The translations under genes and the position numbers were made by a program. This document shows positions 6,180 through 10,367 of a DNA stretch of 10,367 nucleotides, piece after piece. The stretch comes from Anaerolineae bacterium (lineage in GTDB: Bacteria > Chloroflexota > Anaerolineae > B4-G1). The stretch spans positions 1-10,367 of the forward strand of contig JAUWNP010000154.1 of assembly GCA_030612585.1 (NCBI GenBank). Reading direction: 5' to 3'. The notes beneath the pieces were generated by a model. That model did no database searches and was not told the DNA's origin. It saw only the letters and a list, made by a program, of their open reading frames with translations. The number at the start of each line of letters is the position of its first letter. Position 1 is the first letter of the stretch.

Positions 6180-6974
6180 CTACTTGAGATACTCCAAAGC
6201 AGCGTCCACCGTTGCATCCTCGTGGATGATGGCTGCGATGGCCGCCGTCATCTTGCCAGGCTCAGGGTAGCGCCATATATTGCGACCGACCGCGACGCCG
6301 CTTGCGCCAGCCTGCATCGCGTCGTAGATACTACTCAACAGGTCACGGGGATCCTTCGACTTGCTGCCGCCCAGGACGACGATGGGCACGTATATCTGCT
6401 CGGTAATTTTGCGGAAACTCTCTACGTCGCCAGAGTAGGTGGTCTTGATGAAATCCACACCCAATTCTGCGCCGATGCGACAGGCATGGCCGATATTCTC
6501 CGGCGTCCACATCTCGGCCGGGTTCTCGAAGCCGCCAGGCAGCATCTCGGCCATCACTGGCACGTTCCATTCGGCACACTGGGCGATCAACTCGGATAGA
6601 TACGGTAGCGTCTCCGTTTCGTACACCGAGCCTGGCATACCCATGCACCCGACAGCGTCGACCCCGACGCGCAGCGCGTCGTAGACGTTGTATAGCAACT
6701 GCATAGGCCCGTGCTCCTTGGCCAGCGACGAACCGCCGCCGTCAACGCGCAGAACGATGCCCATACCTCCAATTTCCTCAGCAAACCGCGTGACGACGCC
6801 ATAAGTGGTCAAGATGGCGTCCGCGCCGCCGGCGCGAATCTTGCGGATAACCTGGCCCGGTTTCTCCAGACCCTCCATCATGCCGAACGCCCCCGGGTGG
6901 TCCATCGCGACGATGAGCACCTTGCCATCCTCGCGAAAGATGTGATTCCAACGATGTGTCTTTAGTCCAATCAT
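6180..6974 (-). CDS. DhnA/LsrF-type class I (Schiff base) aldolase
   Basis: A 264-residue TIM-barrel protein of the archaeal-type class I aldolase family (DhnA/FbaB, LsrF, ADH synthase, sulfofructose-phosphate aldolase). Key parts are VAMDHPGAFG (22-31, D25), GGADAILTTYG (49-59), LRVDGGGSS (75-83), the Schiff-base lysine in DFIKTTYSGD (174-183, K177), the phosphate loop VLGGSKSKD (200-208) and GVAVGRNIW (226-234). It should cleave a phosphorylated ketose or related compound into two carbonyl fragments, commonly with dihydroxyacetone phosphate as one. Its place after the PTS permease and before the dehydrogenase suggests that it acts on the imported, phosphorylated and possibly oxidised substrate. 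It is shorter than FbaB and LacD, so hexose bisphosphate is not assured. The ATG at 6974 has AAGGAG seven bases upstream; the stop is TAG, followed two bases later by a hairpin. Confidence 0.88.
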   Translation of the reverse strand: MIGLKTHRWNHIFREDGKVLIVAMDHPGAFGMMEGLEKPGQVIRKIRAGGADAILTTYGVVTRFAEEIGGMGIVLRVDGGGSSLAKEHGPMQLLYNVYDALRVGVDAVGCMGMPGSVYETETLPYLSELIAQCAEWNVPVMAEMLPGGFENPAEMWTPENIGHACRIGAELGVDFIKTTYSGDVESFRKITEQIYVPIVVLGGSKSKDPRDLLSSIYDAMQAGASGVAVGRNIWRYPEPGKMTAAIAAIIHEDATVDAALEYLK

Positions 6975-7017
6975 TCTTTTTCTCCTTTGTGTTCTGTTGT
7001 ATGCGTGTGGCGTAAAA

Positions 7018-7091
7018 CGTGATGCGTGAAACGTGATAGTACATCACGAATCACGCATCACGAATTCACGCATCACGTATCACGAATCACG
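7018..7091. repeat. CGTGATGCGTG / ATCACG repeat cluster with hairpin
   Basis: Bases 7018-7037 and 7043-7062 form a 20-bp stem with two central mismatches around the loop AGTAC. Two more partial copies follow (TCACGCATCACG at 7066-7077 and ATCACGAATCACG at 7079-7091). The cluster fills most of the 128-base gap between the EIICD stop and the aldolase start. A related fragment lies at 3598-3607. Confidence 0.85.
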
Positions 7092-7102
7092 TGGTGCAGT
7101 TG

Positions 7103-8887
7103 CTAGAAGAACCCGACCTTGATGGCCTCGCCTGTCTCCGCATTGATGCCCGGCCAGATGGGGAAGGAACCCAGCACGCCGGCCAGCATCACGACGATCA
7201 TGATCGTCGTGGGCGACACGTTCTTTTTCGCCAGCAGCCACCAGATGAGCAGTACCAGCAGCAGTGGGAGCAGGTTAGGCATGAAACTGTCTATGACTGC
7301 CTGAAGCTCGAACGTCGTGCCACCAATCATGAAGGCCACTCCAGTTGAGAGGCTGACGAACTGCACGACCAGTGCCCCCATGATGAAGTTGCCCAGCACA
7401 CCTGCGCCGGTGATGACGCGGTTCAGCGTGCCGCTCTTCAGGATGTTGGTGACGGCAGTACGCCCTTGTTGGTACCCCTGCCACCAGACCAGCCAGCCGA
7501 CGCCCCAGACGAAGGCCGCCACGGTGACGAGGAAGAAGAGAGGGCCGAGAATATTGCCGGTGGTCGCGACGCCAACGGCGCCACCGGTTGCGATACTCAT
7601 GCCGATGGCCAGCGTGATGGGGATCACGATGCCTTGCTGTATCGTATCCCCGATGCCCGCCATCGGGCCCATCAGTCCGGTCTTGACGCTGTTGATGGCG
7701 TCGTCGCTGATGTCGGCCCCGGCTGCGCGCTCCTCCTCCATCGCGATGACCACGCCGTGAATCACGCCGCCGATGTCCGGCTGGGTGTTGAAGAAGACCA
7801 TGTGGCGCTCCAGCGCGGCGCTGATGTCCTCCTTGGTCTTGTACAACTTCTCAATGATGGGCGTCATACTGTGCGCGAAGCCCAGCCCCTGCATGCGCTC
7901 CCAGTTGTAGCAAGCGTGCGAGAAGAAGAGCCAGCGCAGCCAACTCTGGAAAACATCCTGGCGTGTGAGCAGCCCAGGTGCTTTACGCTCCTCGGCGTCC
8001 CCGGTAGCCTGCTCTCCGGCGGCCCCCTGGGTGAACAACACGTGGATGAACGCCACGCAGACACCGATGATCGCCATCACCAGCAGGTTCGCGCCACCGC
8101 TCATCAGCGAGGTGACGGTGAAGCCGATGAAGAAGTAGGGCCACACGTTGCCTCGGAAGAGGTACTTGAGGTTGAGCGCGATACCCAGGGCAGCGAGCAT
8201 ACCACTGGCAGCGAACAGCCCCGACATTACCCAGATAGCGTGCTGCGCGATCCACCCCAGCGCACTCGCCACTGCCGGCGCGCCCAACCACGCCGCCAGC
8301 GCGACCGGCACAGCGTAGAGCACGAACAGGAACGGCTGGGAGTAGATATAGTCGCTCCGCGCCACCCCCTTGATGTCCCCCTCCTCGGCGAACTTATCCG
8401 CCCAGTGCGGGATGATCGAACACAGGGACATGCGCAGCGACCAGGTCAGGCCGCCCAGCAACCCCAGTGGTGCCGCTATCGCCAGCGCTGCATCCACGCT
8501 CAACCCAGCACCCAGCACCAGCGCTGTACCCAGGTAACCCGCCAGCCCGGGATCGCCGGGCAGTGAGCCACCCGCGGAGATCCAACCCAGGTATAGCACG
8601 TTGATATTAGCGCCGATGGCGACGCCTTCACCGGGCCGTCCCATCACGATGCCGACCAGCGTGCCGGCGACTAGCGGGCGGTACAGCACGGGAAAGCCGA
8701 GGTTGGCGAACCAGGGCGACATAGACAGGTAGTACATGATGCCGACGATGGCGGCTATCAGAAAGTTCATGCGCACGGGCTCCTGTGGCGCCGGAGCAGC
8801 CTTGACTACGACGACACTTACTACCAGCAACAGCAGGCTGATGATCATAGCTATGCCGGCTTGTTTCTTATTCACTTTCGCTTTCAT
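7103..8887 (-). CDS. Mannose-family PTS permease, EIIC and EIID fused in one protein
   Basis: This 594-residue membrane protein joins two subunits that are normally separate. Residues about 10-290 are EIIC: several hydrophobic helices with RPLVAGTLVGIVMG (70-83), GANINVLYLGWISAGGSLPG (92-111) and SGGANLLVMAIIG (263-275). An Ala/Glu-rich linker (about 287-307) leads into EIID from LTRQDVFQSWLRWLFF (307-322), with NWERMQGLGFAHSM (328-341), FFNTQPDIGGVIHGVVIAME (365-384), GLMGPMAGIGDTI (404-416) and three or four C-terminal helices. Together they form the sugar channel of the EII complex and move the substrate inward while EIIB phosphorylates it. The combined size equals a usual EIIC plus EIID. 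Known substrates of the family include mannose, fructose, sorbose, N-acetylgalactosamine and Amadori compounds such as glucoselysine; the sequence does not choose among them. The ATG at 8887 has GGAG ten bases upstream. Confidence 0.95.
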   Translation of the reverse strand: MKAKVNKKQAGIAMIISLLLLVVSVVVVKAAPAPQEPVRMNFLIAAIVGIMYYLSMSPWFANLGFPVLYRPLVAGTLVGIVMGRPGEGVAIGANINVLYLGWISAGGSLPGDPGLAGYLGTALVLGAGLSVDAALAIAAPLGLLGGLTWSLRMSLCSIIPHWADKFAEEGDIKGVARSDYIYSQPFLFVLYAVPVALAAWLGAPAVASALGWIAQHAIWVMSGLFAASGMLAALGIALNLKYLFRGNVWPYFFIGFTVTSLMSGGANLLVMAIIGVCVAFIHVLFTQGAAGEQATGDAEERKAPGLLTRQDVFQSWLRWLFFSHACYNWERMQGLGFAHSMTPIIEKLYKTKEDISAALERHMVFFNTQPDIGGVIHGVVIAMEEERAAGADISDDAINSVKTGLMGPMAGIGDTIQQGIVIPITLAIGMSIATGGAVGVATTGNILGPLFFLVTVAAFVWGVGWLVWWQGYQQGRTAVTNILKSGTLNRVITGAGVLGNFIMGALVVQFVSLSTGVAFMIGGTTFELQAVIDSFMPNLLPLLLVLLIWWLLAKKNVSPTTIMIVVMLAGVLGSFPIWPGINAETGEAIKVGFF

Positions 8888-9002
8888 TGCGTTGTTGCTC
8901 CTTCCTTTCGATTGGAATAATCATACAAACTGATCAGACTGCTTGAGGGAATCTTGCCCTACCCCCTCCACCATCCGAGGGATAGGTTTCCCCCATAGCC
9001 GA

Positions 9003-9497
9003 TTACAACTTACCGGCCAGGTCCGAGAATGATTTTGACTTCTCGCCCGGCACGGTCAAGAGGGTGATCTCCACCCCCTTGCCCATCAGGTACTTGAGGA
9101 TAACGATCTCTTCTTCCGAGAAAGCGATATTCTTGAAAACGTTCTTGCGCCCCGGCGCGCTGCCGATTCCGCCGACGTTGAGCGCGCTGTACTTCAGCCC
9201 ACCGTCGTAGAGTCGCTTCGCTGCCAGGGGCGATTTCAGCAGCACCATCGTCGTTCCCCTGTCCGGCGCGGTCTCGCCTAGAGAGTTGATGCCTTCCTCG
9301 ATTGAGAGCACGTCCACCTGGAGATCAGGCGGGGCGGCCAGACTCAACACTTCTTGCATAAACGAATCCGCTGCCATGCCGTCGTCCACGATGACGATGC
9401 GGGTGAACCGCTGGTGCTTGCACCACACTGTAATCACCTGCCCGTGAATCAGACGATCGTCAATCCGTACCAGCCCTAATTCTTCGATAGCATTCAC
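9003..9497 (-). CDS. Mannose-family PTS EIIB component
   Basis: 164 residues, the normal size. The phosphorylation motif LVRIDDRLIHGQV (9-21) holds the acceptor His18. RIVIVDDGMAADSFMQEVLSLAAP (33-56), NVGGIGSAPGRKNVFKNI (107-124) and ITLLTVPGE (144-152) follow the family order. EIIB takes phosphate from EIIA and passes it to the sugar in the EIIC/EIID channel. The apparent start is GTG at 9497, directly abutting a perfect AAAGGAGG, which is unusual; an in-frame TGA lies two codons upstream, so no earlier start is possible. The out-of-frame ATG at 9493 is better spaced but stops after five codons. Start position is therefore less sure than gene identity. The 115-base gap to EIICD shows nothing clear. 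Confidence 0.93.
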   Translation of the reverse strand: MNAIEELGLVRIDDRLIHGQVITVWCKHQRFTRIVIVDDGMAADSFMQEVLSLAAPPDLQVDVLSIEEGINSLGETAPDRGTTMVLLKSPLAAKRLYDGGLKYSALNVGGIGSAPGRKNVFKNIAFSEEEIVILKYLMGKGVEITLLTVPGEKSKSFSDLAGKL

Positions 9498-9504
9498 CTC
9501 CTTT
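9495..9504 (-). promoter_or_regulatory. EIIB Shine-Dalgarno overlapping the start codon
   Basis: Minus-strand AAAGGAGGTG: the last three bases are the only possible conventional in-frame start (GTG). The spacing is essentially zero, while an out-of-frame ATG lies at the usual distance. Confidence 0.6.
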
Positions 9505-9550
9505 CATCTAGTCAGGCGAGGCCGCCCTGGGGCCCGCTCAGAGCAGCACT

Positions 9551-9607
9551 CTTGCCCACCTTACCCACTTTGCCCACTTGCAACTTGCCCACTTGCTCAC
9601 TTGCTCA
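9551..9607. repeat. TTGCCCAC tandem-like repeat overlapping the EIIA stop
   Basis: Imperfect units of about nine bases (CTTGCCCAC, CTTACCCAC, TTTGCCCAC, CTTGCCCAC, CTTGCTCAC, CTTGCTCAA) run through the end of the EIIA gene. The last EIIA codons (SK and TGA) are made of this repeat, which continues into the gap towards EIIB. Confidence 0.8.
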
Positions 9608-9992
9608 ACATCGGCCCCAGGTTCTTGATCGCTTCCCGTCCCGCCTGAGTAATCGCCTCGGCTAGTTCCGGCAGCGAAGCATCATCGCGCGACATGACCA
9701 GTTCCAGCAGCATCGGGAGGTTCACCCCGGTCACGCACTCGACGTAACCTTTGAGCACCTGGCGAGCCGCCACGTTGTACGGCGTCCCGCCCATAAGATC
9801 AATTAGCACCAGTGTGTCCTCACCCTCGATTTCTTGCAGCGCCTCGGCCAGTTTCTCCCCGAAGTCTTCAGGACGCTCGCCGGGCAGGAGTGGGACGGAG
9901 AAGAGACACTCCGTCGGGCCCGTGATCATCTCAGTCGCCCGGATCAGCGCGTCGCCGAAGTTGCCGTGAGAGACTATCACAATGTTGATCAT
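9597..9992 (-). CDS. Mannose-family PTS EIIA component
   Basis: 131 residues from the ATG at 9992. The protein begins with the expected strand MINIVIVSHGNFGDALI (1-17), where His9 is the phosphate acceptor from HPr. VLIDLMGGTPYN (62-73, D65) and GVNLPMLLE (89-97) are conserved parts of the EIIA-Man active site. Soluble partner of the EIIB and EIICD encoded next. The frame extends nine codons upstream to GTG 10019, but the family begins at the first beta strand, and GAGGTG lies nine bases before 9992. That upstream stretch is a 15-base tandem duplication that contains the ribosome binding site twice. The C-terminal codons lie in a tandem repeat, so the tail length may vary between relatives. 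Confidence 0.93.
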   Translation of the reverse strand: MINIVIVSHGNFGDALIRATEMITGPTECLFSVPLLPGERPEDFGEKLAEALQEIEGEDTLVLIDLMGGTPYNVAARQVLKGYVECVTGVNLPMLLELVMSRDDASLPELAEAITQAGREAIKNLGPMLSK

Positions 9993-10000
9993 GTTCAGTG

Positions 10001-10030
10001 ACACCTCTTGTAGTAACACCTCTTGTAGAA
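10001..10030 (-). promoter_or_regulatory. Tandemly duplicated ribosome binding site of EIIA
   Basis: Bases 10001-10015 and 10016-10030 are a 14 of 15 direct repeat (ACACCTCTTGTAGTA and ACACCTCTTGTAGAA). Read on the minus strand each unit holds CAAGAGGTG, so EIIA has two consecutive Shine-Dalgarno sites. The one nearer the gene serves ATG 9992; the farther one would serve GTG 10019 only poorly. Confidence 0.7.
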
Positions 10031-10052
10031 TGGAGATGCGCCCGCTCGGGCA

Positions 10053-10367
10053 TCATTCCGTCGCTTCCAACAGCATGCTCAGCCGGTACCACTCCCCGCA
10101 GTAAATTGCCAGGGCGAACTCGAGCACCTCACCCGTGTCCAGGAACGTCGTGCGCTCCGTGCGCAGCACGGCGGCGGGATAAGAAAGGTTCAGCAGTGCC
10201 AACTCGCGCTGGTTCGCCAGGGCAGCATATACCTGTTCCTCGGCATGAGCCAGCGTCAGGCCATATTCCTCACGCAGGATGTTGAATAGCGAGTCCTGCG
10301 CCAGGTTGTGGTGCAGCACCTGCGGGCACAGACGGTGATTGAGGTAGACGCTATGTAGGGCCAGCGG
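10053..10367 (-). CDS. GntR-family regulator, C-terminal part of UTRA ligand-binding domain (5' end outside window)
   Basis: Only the last 104 residues are visible; the frame is open to the right edge and the DNA-binding winged helix is missing. The pattern PLALHSVYLNHRLCPQVL, DSLFNILREEYGLTLAHAEE, LLNLSYPAAVLRTERTTF and EFALAIYCGEWYRLSML is that of the UTRA domain of HutC-type GntR regulators, which bind sugars, sugar phosphates or amino acids. UTRA regulators often sit beside PTS or sugar-catabolic operons and repress them until an inducer, commonly the phosphorylated sugar, is bound. This gene is first in the visible run, 60 bases before EIIA, so it probably controls the PTS operon; its operator would lie outside the window. 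Confidence 0.9.
   Translation of the reverse strand, partial: PLALHSVYLNHRLCPQVLHHNLAQDSLFNILREEYGLTLAHAEEQVYAALANQRELALLNLSYPAAVLRTERTTFLDTGEVLEFALAIYCGEWYRLSMLLEATE

Noticed and set aside
7018..7091. CRISPR array
   Set aside because: The units are short, overlapping and palindromic, with no regular spacers and no cas genes nearby.
7466..8566. Plus-strand open frame of 366 codons
   Set aside because: It is antisense to the EIICD gene, very rich in His, Arg and Gln, with no domain; a shadow frame.
10040..10051. GCCC…GGGC hairpin just after the regulator stop
   Set aside because: A four-base stem with a four-base loop and no T-tract is too weak to call a terminator in GC-rich DNA.

Overview
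The window is about 10.4 kb of a moderately GC-rich bacterial genome. Every gene I can support lies on the minus strand, so it reads right to left as one long operon-like run with short gaps. No taxon marker is present. The intergenic repeats (a GAAACC…GGTTTC hairpin, a CGTGATGCGTG family, CACAGAG and TTGCCCAC units) resemble those I associate with Chloroflexota such as Anaerolineae. That placement is an impression from memory, not a measurement.

Layout in transcription order. First (10367 to 9003) come the C-terminal UTRA domain of a GntR-family regulator, cut by the window edge, then EIIA and EIIB of a mannose-family phosphotransferase system (PTS). Second (8887 to 5078) come a single membrane protein that fuses EIIC and EIID, a DhnA/LsrF-type class I aldolase and a zinc-dependent dehydrogenase. 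Third (5056 to 1) comes a one-carbon module: an MttB-superfamily methyltransferase without a pyrrolysine codon, a lower-GC glycosyltransferase that looks inserted, an ornithine cyclodeaminase/mu-crystallin family enzyme, a corrinoid protein, and the first 286 codons of an MtmB (monomethylamine methyltransferase) homologue that also lacks an in-frame TAG.

Working model (inference): the PTS imports and phosphorylates a sugar-like compound, the dehydrogenase and aldolase oxidise and cleave it, and the two corrinoid methyltransferases pass methyl groups from an N-methylated part of the substrate, or from a co-occurring methylamine or betaine, to the shared corrinoid protein. The ornithine cyclodeaminase-like enzyme would handle the released amine, imine or amino acid. 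The methyl acceptor enzyme, the corrinoid reductive activase, EI and HPr are not in the window. The pairing of a sugar PTS with two pyrrolysine-free methylamine-type methyltransferases is the most interesting feature here and may be an undescribed pathway.

No gap between genes exceeds about 130 bases, and most gaps hold a repeat. Three identical or compensatorily changed hairpins each sit directly after a stop codon inside the operon.
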